64,000 nucleotides of DNA from an uncultured Clostridia bacterium (GTDB lineage Bacteria > Bacillota > Clostridia > Oscillospirales > Acutalibacteraceae), in assembly GCA_938034875.1 (NCBI GenBank), contig CALHND010000017.1, positions 62,001-126,000 on the forward strand, written 5' to 3'. Positions 1 through 8,244 of the stretch are shown here, piece by piece (the stretch's first letter is position 1; each line of letters begins with the position of its first letter). The notes beneath the pieces are model-generated. The model was not told the DNA's origin. It saw only the letters and a list, made by a program, of their open reading frames with translations, and did no database searches. A program made the translations under genes and the position numbers.

Positions 1-1386
1 TTTGTCGACATTTTTTCGCTCGGAGAGGGCGAAGAACTTACATTAGAGATTATGGAGCTTTATCGTAAGCATAAAAAGCTTGGTTCGGACAAGCTTACAT
101 TTTTGCGTGAGGCGGCAAAGCTCGAGGGAGCATATGTGCCTTCGCTGTACGATGTGGAATATAACGCTGACGGAACAATTTCTTCTGTTTCTCCGCGCGA
201 TGGCGCTCCCGCAACTGTACGCAAGCGCATTATTGCCGACCTTGATAAGTCACATTATCCCGAAAACTTTGTTTTGCCGTATATTGACATAGTTCATGAC
301 CGCGCCGTGACCGAAATTTACCGTGGCTGCATACGCGGCTGCCGTTTTTGTCAGGCTGGTTACATTTATCGTCCGGTGCGTGAAAAATCCGCTGAGGTTG
401 CAAACGCTCAGGCAAAGCGTTTGTGTGAAAATACCGGCTACGACGAACTATCGCTCTTATCATTATCCACCTCTGACTATTCGGGGATTTATGATTTGCT
501 CGGATGCATGCTTCCGTGGACTGAAAAAAATACGATCAGTCTTCAGCTGCCATCTCTGCGTATAGATAATTTTACTGACGAGCTGCTTGAAAAAGTTGCA
601 TCAGTTCGCAAATCAGGACTTACATTTGCGCCTGAAGCTGGTACTCAGCGACTTCGCGACGCAATAAATAAAAATGTAACCGAACAGAATGTTTTTGATA
701 CTTGTAAAGTGGCATTTGACGCAGGTTACAGTGCTGTTAAACTGTATTTTATGATGGGATTACCAACCGAAACTCTTGAAGATATTGAGGGTATAGCAGA
801 TTTAGCACAAAAGGTAATCGACCTATATTACTCTATGCCGAACAGACCGAAGGGTAAGGGTGTTACCGTATCGGTTTCGTGCGCAACATTTATACCAAAA
901 CCGTTTACGCCGTTCCAGTTTGAGCCGCAGGATAATTTTGAAACAATAGAAATGAAGCAAAAACATTTGCGTGATTGTATCAAGACTAAAAAGATATCAT
1001 TAAGTTTGCATAATTCTGCAACATCGCTTATCGAAGCAGTCCTTGCTCGCGGTGATCGCCGTATGTGTGATGTTATTTATACCGCGTGGAAAAAAGGATG
1101 TAAATTTGACGGCTGGGATGAGTTTTTTGACTTTGAAAAGTGGAAATCAGCATTTGAAGAGTGCGGTGTAGACCCGGCATTTTATGCTTATCGTCGCAGA
1201 GAATATGACGAAGTGATGCCGTGGGATCACATTGACTTTGGAATAAGCAAAAAATTTCTTGCGCATCAAGATGAGCTTGCACATATGAGTATTACAACGC
1301 CTAACTGCCGCCAGAAATGTGCAGGTTGCGGCGCAACAGTATTTGGGGAGGGATTGTGCCGTGAGACCTGTAAGAGTGTTTTATAA
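1..1386 (+). CDS. Radical SAM protein, TIGR03960-like (5' truncated by window)
   Basis: The reading frame is open from base 1, so the gene begins outside the window; the ATG at 52 is internal. Residues just before it read as GEGEELTLEIMELYRKH, as in the N-terminal (B12-binding-like) part of these proteins. The radical SAM cluster motif CxxxCRFCQ (GCIRGCRFCQAGY) is encoded at about 328-351 and binds the 4Fe-4S cluster that cleaves S-adenosylmethionine. The C-terminus is Cys-rich (CRQKCAGCG, CRETC), another trait of the family. The substrate is unknown. In Clostridia this protein is regularly paired with a DUF2344 protein, and that gene follows with a 26-base overlap, so the two are probably translated together and act together. 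Confidence 0.85.
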   Translation, partial: FVDIFSLGEGEELTLEIMELYRKHKKLGSDKLTFLREAAKLEGAYVPSLYDVEYNADGTISSVSPRDGAPATVRKRIIADLDKSHYPENFVLPYIDIVHDRAVTEIYRGCIRGCRFCQAGYIYRPVREKSAEVANAQAKRLCENTGYDELSLLSLSTSDYSGIYDLLGCMLPWTEKNTISLQLPSLRIDNFTDELLEKVASVRKSGLTFAPEAGTQRLRDAINKNVTEQNVFDTCKVAFDAGYSAVKLYFMMGLPTETLEDIEGIADLAQKVIDLYYSMPNRPKGKGVTVSVSCATFIPKPFTPFQFEPQDNFETIEMKQKHLRDCIKTKKISLSLHNSATSLIEAVLARGDRRMCDVIYTAWKKGCKFDGWDEFFDFEKWKSAFEECGVDPAFYAYRRREYDEVMPWDHIDFGISKKFLAHQDELAHMSITTPNCRQKCAGCGATVFGEGLCRETCKSVL

Positions 1387-1993
1387 TAAAACCGGGAAAC
1401 TTAAGTATATTTCCCACCTTGACATTAATCGCGTAATGTTGCGCATGGTACGCCGCGCCCATATCGATGTGTGGTTTACAGAGGGTTTTAACCGCCACCC
1501 TTATATTAATTTTGCATTACCGCTGTCATTAGGATTCGAGAGTGAAAGTGAAGCGGTTGATATGCGAATTAACGATGATATGTCCGATGACGAGATAATG
1601 CAGCGCCTTTCTGCTGTTGCCCCAGATGGAATGAAGATTACTGCCGTAAAGGAACCGGTTAAAAAATTCAGTGAAATTGCATATGCAGATTTTACTGTTA
1701 AAATTAACAGAGAATGCTCAAATGAGCTTAAAAGTTTTTTGGCTCAGCCGGAAATATTAGTTGATAAAACAACTAAAAAGGGTGGAACAAGGCAAATTGA
1801 TCTAAAGCAGAAAATAAAAAAATATTCAGTTGAAAGTGCGGAAGGTAACACGATACTTAATATTACATTGCCGGCCGGTTCGCAAGATAATATTAACCCA
1901 AATCTTATTTTAAATGCTTTTTCGGCTGATTTGCCGATAAGCAGTATTGTCAGACGCTTTATATATGACTCTGATATGAATATTTTCGTATAA
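1361..1993 (+). CDS. DUF2344 / TIGR03936 family protein, radical SAM partner
   Basis: The product is about 210 residues starting VRPVRVFYNKTGKLKYISHLD, the usual beginning of this family (KxGxxKYISHLD). I chose the GTG at 1361 over an upstream start in the same frame because it is preceded at good spacing by GGGAGGG (1345-1353) and gives the family N-terminus. It overlaps the end of the radical SAM gene. In many Clostridia the two are adjacent or fused, so a joint RNA- or protein-modifying role is plausible, but no reaction has been assigned. No catalytic motif is evident. Confidence 0.82.
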   Translation: MRPVRVFYNKTGKLKYISHLDINRVMLRMVRRAHIDVWFTEGFNRHPYINFALPLSLGFESESEAVDMRINDDMSDDEIMQRLSAVAPDGMKITAVKEPVKKFSEIAYADFTVKINRECSNELKSFLAQPEILVDKTTKKGGTRQIDLKQKIKKYSVESAEGNTILNITLPAGSQDNINPNLILNAFSADLPISSIVRRFIYDSDMNIFV

Positions 1994-2007
1994 TATCAAA
2001 AAAATGC

Positions 2008-2036
2008 TTGCAATTATTGTGCTCATGTGATATTAT
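2008..2036 (+). promoter_or_regulatory. Sigma-A type promoter of rplS
   Basis: TTGCAA (2008-2013) and TATTAT (2031-2036) are separated by exactly 17 bases. The site lies just after the DUF2344 stop and before a structured leader, so transcription should start near 2043. Confidence 0.6.
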
Positions 2037-2042
2037 ATTCGG

Positions 2043-2165
2043 GCATGTGATAAACGCCGAGCCTTTTCGGCGGTGGTCATTGACGTCTTTTATAAAACGA
2101 CATTGAAGCGGATAGTCCTCTGCGTCCGTACCTCGGGTGCATGAATGTCTGATAAATTAAAAGGA
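2043..2165 (+). ncRNA. Structured 5' leader of rplS (candidate L19 leader)
   Basis: About 130 bases lie between the predicted start of transcription and the rplS ribosome binding site (AGGAGG near 2162). They can fold: CGCCGA (2055-2060) pairs with TCGGCG (2067-2072), and GACATT (2099-2104) pairs with AATGTC (2144-2149) around smaller helices such as GGA/TCC. Autoregulatory L19 leaders are known in Bacillota, so position and structure fit that class. I cannot confirm a match to the family model by eye. Confidence 0.5.
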
Positions 2166-2175
2166 GGATTTTAAA

Positions 2176-2517
2176 ATGGACGCATTAAAAGAATTGGTTG
2201 CTCCTATGCTTAAAGAGGACAAACCGAAATTCAACATCGGTGACGTTATCCGTATCGGTGTTAAAATTCGCGAGGGTGAGAAGGAAAGAATTCAGTATTT
2301 TGAGGGCACAGTTATTGCAAGAAATAACAGTGGCATCGCTGAAACATTTACTGTACGCCGTGTAGCTTACGGTGTTGGCGTAGAAAGAGTTTTCCCGATT
2401 CATTCACCAAATGTTACCGATATTACCGTAATTCGTAGAGGTAAGGTTCGCCGTTCTAAACTCTACTACCTTCGTGATAGAGTTGGTAAGGCTGCAAAGG
2501 TTAAGGAAAAGATATAA
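2176..2517 (+). CDS. rplS: 50S ribosomal protein L19
   Basis: At 113 residues this is the normal L19 length. It carries family segments such as FNIGDVIRIGVKIREGEKER, FEGTVIARNN and the C-terminal basic stretch RRGKVRRSKLYYLRDR. L19 sits at the 30S-50S interface of the ribosome. The gene has a strong AAGGAGG site, its own promoter and leader, and a strong terminator directly after it. It should therefore be regulated largely apart from the rbgA-lepB-rnhB genes, although those follow closely and may be read by run-through. Confidence 0.97.
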   Translation: MDALKELVAPMLKEDKPKFNIGDVIRIGVKIREGEKERIQYFEGTVIARNNSGIAETFTVRRVAYGVGVERVFPIHSPNVTDITVIRRGKVRRSKLYYLRDRVGKAAKVKEKI

Positions 2518-2525
2518 CAAGAACG

Positions 2526-2554
2526 AAAAGGGACAGATACCTGTCCCTTTTTTT
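2526..2554 (+). terminator. Rho-independent terminator after rplS
   Basis: A perfect hairpin AAAAGGGACAG / CTGTCCCTTTT with loop ATAC is followed by a run of T. It begins eight bases after the rplS stop. Confidence 0.9.
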
Positions 2555-2582
2555 GTTATTTTAGGTCAGGAGATGATATATT

Positions 2583-3440
2583 ATGGCTGAAATTCAGGAT
2601 ATTCAGTGGTTTCCGGGTCATATGACCCGAACAAAGCGAAAAATTAAAGAATCTATAAAGCTAATTGATGCGGTTGCAGAGATAGTTGACGCTCGTATTC
2701 CTATGAGCAGCCGTAACCCAGACCTTTCGGAAATGTCAAACAATAAGCCTCGTCTTATTCTGCTTAACAAGTGCGATATGGCTGATCCCAAAGCAACAAA
2801 ACGGTGGCTCGGCTACTTTGAGGATAATGGAATTAAGGCGATTGCTGTCGATTGCAAAAGCGGCACGGGTCTTAAATTATTTATTCCTGCTGTTAAGGAG
2901 CTGCTTGCCGACCGAATTGCTATGCTAAATGAAAAAGGCATGGGCGGAAAGGCTCTGCGTGTTATGGTAGCCGGAATACCGAATGTCGGGAAATCTTCAT
3001 TTATAAATAAAATTGTCGGTGGAGTAAAGGCAAAGGTCGAGGATCGCCCGGGCGTTACCCGCGGAAATCAGTGGTTTTCGGTGCAGGGAGGTATTGATTT
3101 GCTTGATACTCCGGGAGTTCTTTGGCCTAAATTTGATGATAAAATTGTTGGCGAAAGACTTGCATTTACAGGCGCAATAAGAGATAATATATTAGATATA
3201 GAAACATTAGCCATGCGACTGATAGAAACACTTATGCCGATGTACGAAAGCAACATCCGCGAAAGGTATAAGCTGGGCGATACCGATGGTCTTGATTCAT
3301 ACGAAATTCTGACTGAAATTGGACGCAAACGCGGCATGCTGATGGGCAGAGGTGAAATCGACACCGAGCGCGCAGCCATCATGTTACTTGATGAGTTTCG
3401 CGCTGCAAAATTCGGTAAAATCACATTAGAACTTCCGTAA
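2583..3440 (+). CDS. rbgA: Ribosome biogenesis GTPase RbgA/YlqF
   Basis: This is a 285-residue circularly permuted GTPase. The G4 motif NKCDMAD comes first (about residues 62-68), then the P-loop G1 GIPNVGKSS (about 131-139), then G3 DTPG (about 176). RbgA assists late assembly of the 50S subunit in Bacillota. Its place directly after rplS and ahead of rnhB matches the order in Bacillus subtilis. Length and motifs are complete. The start ATG follows AGGAGATGATATATT. Confidence 0.95.
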   Translation: MAEIQDIQWFPGHMTRTKRKIKESIKLIDAVAEIVDARIPMSSRNPDLSEMSNNKPRLILLNKCDMADPKATKRWLGYFEDNGIKAIAVDCKSGTGLKLFIPAVKELLADRIAMLNEKGMGGKALRVMVAGIPNVGKSSFINKIVGGVKAKVEDRPGVTRGNQWFSVQGGIDLLDTPGVLWPKFDDKIVGERLAFTGAIRDNILDIETLAMRLIETLMPMYESNIRERYKLGDTDGLDSYEILTEIGRKRGMLMGRGEIDTERAAIMLLDEFRAAKFGKITLELP

Positions 3441-3461
3441 ATTTTAAGCGAGGTAAATGTT

Positions 3462-4031
3462 ATGGAAAATATGTCTGCTAATAAAAAATCATGGGTGCAT
3501 GAGGCTCTGGAATGGATTGATTCTATTGTTGCCTCGGCAATTATTGTTGTGCTCATGTTCACCTTTTTATTTAAAATAGTGGGTATCATCGGTGAATCCA
3601 TGACCAATACGCTCATGGACGGTGACCGAGTGCTTGTTTACAGCCTTAATTATACACCAGAAGCAGGGGACATTGTTGTTATTTCGCGTAACTATACCAA
3701 TATCCTTGAGGACGAGGATACAAAAGATGAGCGCATTATAAAGCGCGTTATTGCCACCGAGGGACAGACGGTTGATATCAACGAAAGCGGTTTGGTAACA
3801 GTTGATGGAATTGATATCGCCGATACATACGTCAAAGATTATGCACAAACATTTCCTAAAGACATTGAATTTCCCCATATTGTCGAAGACGGATGCGTTT
3901 TTGTGTTGGGAGATAATCGGTTAGGATCATTAGACAGCCGCTCGTCACAAATAGGTGATGTAGATACGCGTTACATACTTGGCAAGGCTATTTGCCGCAT
4001 ATCACCGATATCGGAGTTTAAGTGGCTGTGA
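3462..4031 (+). CDS. lepB: Signal peptidase I (S26)
   Basis: The product has 189 residues with one N-terminal membrane segment (about 24-43), then the catalytic serine in GESMTNTL (Ser46) and the general-base lysine in ERIIKRVIA (Lys94). The C-terminal box VLGDNRLGSLDSR is also present. It cuts signal peptides from exported proteins on the outer face of the membrane. The gene lies in a run with rbgA and rnhB and overlaps the start of rnhB. The ATG is preceded by AGCGAGG. Confidence 0.93.
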   Translation: MENMSANKKSWVHEALEWIDSIVASAIIVVLMFTFLFKIVGIIGESMTNTLMDGDRVLVYSLNYTPEAGDIVVISRNYTNILEDEDTKDERIIKRVIATEGQTVDINESGLVTVDGIDIADTYVKDYAQTFPKDIEFPHIVEDGCVFVLGDNRLGSLDSRSSQIGDVDTRYILGKAICRISPISEFKWL

Positions 4032-4657
4032 TGAAAGAAAAAACTACACCTGACTATACATACGAAACGGCAGCTCGAAACAGCGGATTTAATACTGTTT
4101 GCGGTGTTGATGAAGCGGGGCGAGGACCTCTTGCAGGGCCTGTGTTTGCCGCCGCTGTAATACTACCCGACGATTGTCCTGAAATAGAGGGGCTTAATGA
4201 TTCCAAAAAACTTACCGAAAAAAAGCGAGAACTGCTTTACGATATAATAATCGAAAAAGCTATCGCATACTGTGTTGCAAGTGCATCTGTTGAAGAAATT
4301 GAGCAGTACAATATACTGAATGCAACATTTATAGCTATGAAAAGGGCTGTTGAGGGGTTGTCCATTGCCGCTGATTACGCTATAATTGACGGTAACAGAG
4401 TACCCCCGATCGATATTGAGTGCGGTACATTGGTAAAGGGCGATTCAAAAAGTTGCTCGGTAGCCGCCGCATCTGTGTTGGCAAAGGTGACCCGAGACCG
4501 ATATATAACAGAGCTCGATTCAATATATCCGCAGTACGGTTTTAGGAAGCATAAGGGATATGGTACAAAGCTGCATACAGATGCAATACTTGAGTACGGG
4601 CCGTGTGAAATCCACCGTATGAGCTTTTTAAAAAAGCTGCTTGGTGAAAAACGGTGA
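4022..4657 (+). CDS. rnhB: Ribonuclease HII
   Basis: The family signature CGVDEAGRGPLAGPV, holding the metal-binding Asp and Glu, is near the N-terminus, and GDSKSCSVAAASVLAKVTRD lies further on. The enzyme removes RNA from RNA-DNA hybrids, including single ribonucleotides in DNA. Two starts are possible. GTG 4022 sits five bases after GGAG; ATG 4031 overlaps the lepB stop as TGATG and would be translationally coupled. I list 4022, but the shorter form is equally credible. Confidence 0.93.
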   Translation: MAVMKEKTTPDYTYETAARNSGFNTVCGVDEAGRGPLAGPVFAAAVILPDDCPEIEGLNDSKKLTEKKRELLYDIIIEKAIAYCVASASVEEIEQYNILNATFIAMKRAVEGLSIAADYAIIDGNRVPPIDIECGTLVKGDSKSCSVAAASVLAKVTRDRYITELDSIYPQYGFRKHKGYGTKLHTDAILEYGPCEIHRMSFLKKLLGEKR

Positions 4658-5028
4658 ATTTAGGCAATACCGGCAGCGCCGGAGAAGAATATGCAACCAA
4701 ATTCTTGTCTCAAAAAGGGTATGAGATAATTACAAGAAATTATCACTCTCGCTACGGTGAGATAGATATAATATGCAAATACGACCGATACATCGTGTTT
4801 GTTGAGGTTAAAACGCGCGGGAGAACGGCTATTGCCACCGGCAGAGAAGCTGTTAATCCGTCAAAGCAGCGTAAGATTTTGAAAACGGCATTACTTTATT
4901 TGTCTGTTAACAATAATGCTGAGCTGCAGCCTCGTTTTGACATTGTCGAAATTACAGTGGGGGAACGCGTTACCGTTCAGCATATTGAAAATGCTTTTGA
5001 CGGGAGCGCTTTACATGGATTTATTTGA
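4654..5028 (+). CDS. YraN family (UPF0102) nuclease-fold protein
   Basis: The product has 124 residues with the family motifs GSAGEEYATKFL, RNYHSRYGEIDIIC and VFVEVKTR, a PD-(D/E)XK-like core (GEID, then EVK). It commonly sits next to rnhB, as here. Its biological role is not settled. The GTG start overlaps the rnhB stop as GTGA, so translation is coupled. The 3' end overlaps the next gene by 14 bases. Confidence 0.88.
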   Translation: MNLGNTGSAGEEYATKFLSQKGYEIITRNYHSRYGEIDIICKYDRYIVFVEVKTRGRTAIATGREAVNPSKQRKILKTALLYLSVNNNAELQPRFDIVEITVGERVTVQHIENAFDGSALHGFI

Positions 5029-5926
5029 CCTTCACTGCGACACAATTACAAAATGTGCAGACAACGGCGAAAAACTTTTTGACGGTTGCCTTGATTTTAA
5101 TTTAAAAAAGGCTCAGGTATTTAAGCGCAGATGCCAAACCTTTGCGGCATTTATTCCTGATAAATACCGTGGAAAAGCAGCTGTAGACTATTACAAAAAA
5201 TTGCGTGACTGCTTTTATTATCAGTTGCGAATCAATGATGGCAGTGTTAGCCTTTGCCTTAACGGCGCAGAAGTTCGTGAATCTGTGTCACAGGGAAAAC
5301 AAGCTGCGATTTTTTCAGTTGAGAGTGCAGCGGCACTCGGCTGCGATATTCAAAATGTGCAAAAGCTGTACGATGACGGTGTGCGAATTATGTCTCTTAC
5401 GTGGAACGGCAGTAATGAGCTTGCTGACGGCGTAAAAGGCGGTGAAAACGGTCTAACCGATTTCGGAAAAAGCGTTGTAAATGAAATGCGCCGAGTCGGT
5501 ATCCTTGTTGATGTGTCGCATCTTAATGACCGCGGTTTTTATGAGCTTTATGATATGGGTGTAACACCGATTATTGCTACTCATTCAAATTTTCGCTCGG
5601 TTAAAAATCATCCGCGCAATCTTACTGACGACCAATATCGCATAATTGTTTCTACAGGTGGAGTCACAGGACTTAATTTTTACACAGATTTTCTTGGCGA
5701 TGACCCGTTTGAAAGCGCATGGCTTCATATTTACCACGCGTTATGTTTAGACGGAGAAAATAACATTGCAATAGGCAGTGATTTTGACGGTGCTGATTTT
5801 GATGAACGGCTAAATTCCGTTGAAAAGACAGAACAGCTCGCCGAATATTTATTATCTCGCGGACTTTCCGATGAGATAGTTAAAAAACTTATGTTTAATA
5901 ATGCCCTAAGGGTTTTAGGAGAATGA
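5015..5926 (+). CDS. Membrane dipeptidase, M19 family
   Basis: The protein begins MDLFDLHCDT, with the metal ligands His7 and Asp9 (HxD). Further ligands are in SVESAAALG (Glu), VSHLND (His) and ATHSNFRS (His), and GSDFDGAD completes the zinc site. M19 enzymes hydrolyse dipeptides, often with a D-residue at the C-terminal position. I chose ATG 5015 because GGGAG lies eight bases upstream; the frame is open further 5' but that part lies within yraN. There is no signal peptide, so it should act in the cytoplasm. Confidence 0.88.
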   Translation: MDLFDLHCDTITKCADNGEKLFDGCLDFNLKKAQVFKRRCQTFAAFIPDKYRGKAAVDYYKKLRDCFYYQLRINDGSVSLCLNGAEVRESVSQGKQAAIFSVESAAALGCDIQNVQKLYDDGVRIMSLTWNGSNELADGVKGGENGLTDFGKSVVNEMRRVGILVDVSHLNDRGFYELYDMGVTPIIATHSNFRSVKNHPRNLTDDQYRIIVSTGGVTGLNFYTDFLGDDPFESAWLHIYHALCLDGENNIAIGSDFDGADFDERLNSVEKTEQLAEYLLSRGLSDEIVKKLMFNNALRVLGE

Positions 5927-5929
5927 AAT

Positions 5930-7414
5930 ATGAATTACAACAGCACAAGAAACAGCAGCCTTTCGGTAACAGCCGCAAGGGCAATAAACGACGGAATTTC
6001 TAAGGATGGCGGACTTTTTGTTCCAAGCAATTTACCAAAACTCGACAACGAGTTTTTTGTTCGCCTTTCAAAAATGAACTATATTGACCGCGCAGTTGAA
6101 GTGCTCGGTTTATTCCTTACCGATTTTAGCCAGGATGAAATAAGAGCGTGCGCAGAGGGCGCATATTCTGGTACATTTGATAATGATTCGCCTGCGCCGC
6201 TTTACAGATTGAATGATAATACATCGGTACTTGAACTGTGGCACGGACCTACCTGCGCATTTAAGGATATGGCGCTACAGATACTGCCGTATTTGCTTAC
6301 AGCATCGTCAAAAAAAGTGGATGACGGACAAACAACAGTAATTCTTGTTGCTACCTCGGGAGATACCGGAAAGGCGGCACTTGAGGGCTTTAAAGATGTA
6401 CCAAACACAAAAATAATCGTATTCTATCCTGTCGATGGTGTATCAAATGCTCAAAAATTGCAAATGATGACACAGGAAGGCGATAACGTTTATGTTTGCG
6501 CTATAAAAGGCAACTTTGATGATGCACAAACGGGTGTTAAAAAGATATTTACTGACCAGGCTGTTGCTGAAAAATTAGCTAAAAACGGAATGGCGTTCAG
6601 CAGCGCAAACTCAATTAACTGGGGCCGTTTGTTACCTCAAATTGTTTACTACATTTCTGCATATTGCGACCTGATTGCAGAAAAAGGAAATGTTGACAGC
6701 TTTAATGTTGTTGTACCGACAGGTAACTTTGGTAACATTCTTGCTGCATATTACGCTAAAAAAATGGGCACACCTATAAACAAACTTATTTGTGCGTCAA
6801 ACTCAAATAAAGTACTCACCGACTTTATTTCAACCGGTGTATACGACCGTAACCGCAACTTCTTTACAACTATTTCACCGTCTATGGATATACTTATTTC
6901 ATCAAATCTCGAACGCCTCATTTACGACATGAGCGGGTGCGATAGTGATCTGATTTCTGAATACATGTCAAGCCTTTCTGCAAACGGAAAATACGAAGTC
7001 AGCGATGAAATTAAATCGGCATTACAGGCTCAGTTTGTTGGCGGCTTTGCTTCTGATGAACAAACAAAAGCGGCTGTAAAAGAAACATTTGACGAATATG
7101 ATTACCTTGCTGATACACACACAGGCGTAGCTATAAAGGTTTATAATGATTACGTTGCCAAAACAGGTGATGAAACCGAAACGGTTATAGTTTCCACAGC
7201 ATCACCGTATAAATTTGCTGCAGATGTTCTTGATGCAGTTAACTCAAGTGTTAAAAACCCGGGTGGAATAGAGGCAATGACCATTCTGAGCGCAACTACA
7301 AACACACATGTACCCACACCGCTTTCAGGATTAGACAAGCGTAATGTAAGATTCAGCGATGTTTGTGATGCACCTGATATGATAAATGCTGTATACGGTT
7401 ATCTGGGAATATAG
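5930..7414 (+). CDS. thrC: Threonine synthase
   Basis: This 494-residue PLP enzyme converts O-phosphohomoserine to threonine. The N-terminal pattern YNSTRNSSLSVTAARAINDGIS is typical of the long bacterial form, and the PLP lysine is Lys112 in HGPTCAFKDMALQ. The phosphate-binding segment ATSGDTGKAALEGF follows. The gene starts three bases after the dipeptidase stop, behind AGGAG. No other threonine gene is nearby, so it is an isolated pathway step carried in a mixed run. Confidence 0.96.
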   Translation: MNYNSTRNSSLSVTAARAINDGISKDGGLFVPSNLPKLDNEFFVRLSKMNYIDRAVEVLGLFLTDFSQDEIRACAEGAYSGTFDNDSPAPLYRLNDNTSVLELWHGPTCAFKDMALQILPYLLTASSKKVDDGQTTVILVATSGDTGKAALEGFKDVPNTKIIVFYPVDGVSNAQKLQMMTQEGDNVYVCAIKGNFDDAQTGVKKIFTDQAVAEKLAKNGMAFSSANSINWGRLLPQIVYYISAYCDLIAEKGNVDSFNVVVPTGNFGNILAAYYAKKMGTPINKLICASNSNKVLTDFISTGVYDRNRNFFTTISPSMDILISSNLERLIYDMSGCDSDLISEYMSSLSANGKYEVSDEIKSALQAQFVGGFASDEQTKAAVKETFDEYDYLADTHTGVAIKVYNDYVAKTGDETETVIVSTASPYKFAADVLDAVNSSVKNPGGIEAMTILSATTNTHVPTPLSGLDKRNVRFSDVCDAPDMINAVYGYLGI

Positions 7415-7446
7415 CAGTACGACAGTAGCGCAAGGAGGCGGCATAG

Positions 7447-8130
7447 ATGGCTATATTTGCAATCAGTGACTTGCATCTGTCTCTTAATTCGGACAAGCCC
7501 ATGGATATTTTTAAGGGCTGGGAAAACTATGTCAGCCGACTTCAAAAAAATTGGCATGCGGTTGTAAATGAACAAGATACCGTTGTTATTCCCGGCGATA
7601 TCTCTTGGGAAATGAAGCTTGAGGATACAATAAAAGACTTTGCGTTTATACATTCTCTACCCGGTAAAAAGATTATTTTAAAAGGTAACCATGACTTATG
7701 GTGGAATTCATTGAAAAAAATGAATGAGCACCTGGAGAAAAACGGTTTTGATTCCATTACAATTTTAAATAACAACGCAGTTCGTGTCGGAGACTATGCA
7801 ATTTGCGGTACGCGAGGCTGGTCAATTGACGAGAGTGGTACCGATTCGAAGCTGATAAAGCGCGAGGCTTTACGGCTTGAAATGACAATAAAAGAAGCGG
7901 AAAAACTGGGTGGAGAAATTCTGGTGTTTATGCATTATCCGGTCGTTTTTGAAAACAGCGTCTGCACAGAGCTGTTAGATGTTTTGAAATCACACAATGT
8001 AAAGCAAGTGTATTACGGGCATCTACACGGTAAAGCAGCACATTTAAGCCGCTGTACAGAGTTTGAAGGCATTCAATTTCGTCTGATTTCATGCGATTTT
8101 CTTGAATTTACCCCTTTTCTTATAAGATAA
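7447..8130 (+). CDS. Calcineurin-like metallophosphoesterase
   Basis: The product has 227 residues with the full set of dinuclear metal motifs: SDLHLS (DxH), PGDISW (GDxx), KGNHDLWW (GNHD), MHYP and YGHLHG (GHxH). It matches the group of predicted phosphohydrolases common in Clostridia (COG1768-like), whose substrate is unknown. The gene follows thrC after 32 bases with AAGGAGG, and likely shares its transcript. Confidence 0.85.
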   Translation: MAIFAISDLHLSLNSDKPMDIFKGWENYVSRLQKNWHAVVNEQDTVVIPGDISWEMKLEDTIKDFAFIHSLPGKKIILKGNHDLWWNSLKKMNEHLEKNGFDSITILNNNAVRVGDYAICGTRGWSIDESGTDSKLIKREALRLEMTIKEAEKLGGEILVFMHYPVVFENSVCTELLDVLKSHNVKQVYYGHLHGKAAHLSRCTEFEGIQFRLISCDFLEFTPFLIR

Positions 8131-8204
8131 CGCTATTTAACAAATAAAATAGACATAAATTTACAAAATTTAAACAAAAAAATATGGAAATATGTTAACA
8201 TATA

Positions 8205-8213
8205 TGCTATAAT
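8205..8213 (+). promoter_or_regulatory. Extended -10 promoter of tig
   Basis: TGCTATAAT (8205-8213) is an extended -10 element. The region 17 bases upstream of its TATAAT (TGGAAA, 8185-8190) is a poor -35. It sits 31 bases before the tig start, in an AT-rich gap. Confidence 0.5.
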
Positions 8214-8244
8214 AAAATGTATGTCACATTAGGAGGATATTAAA

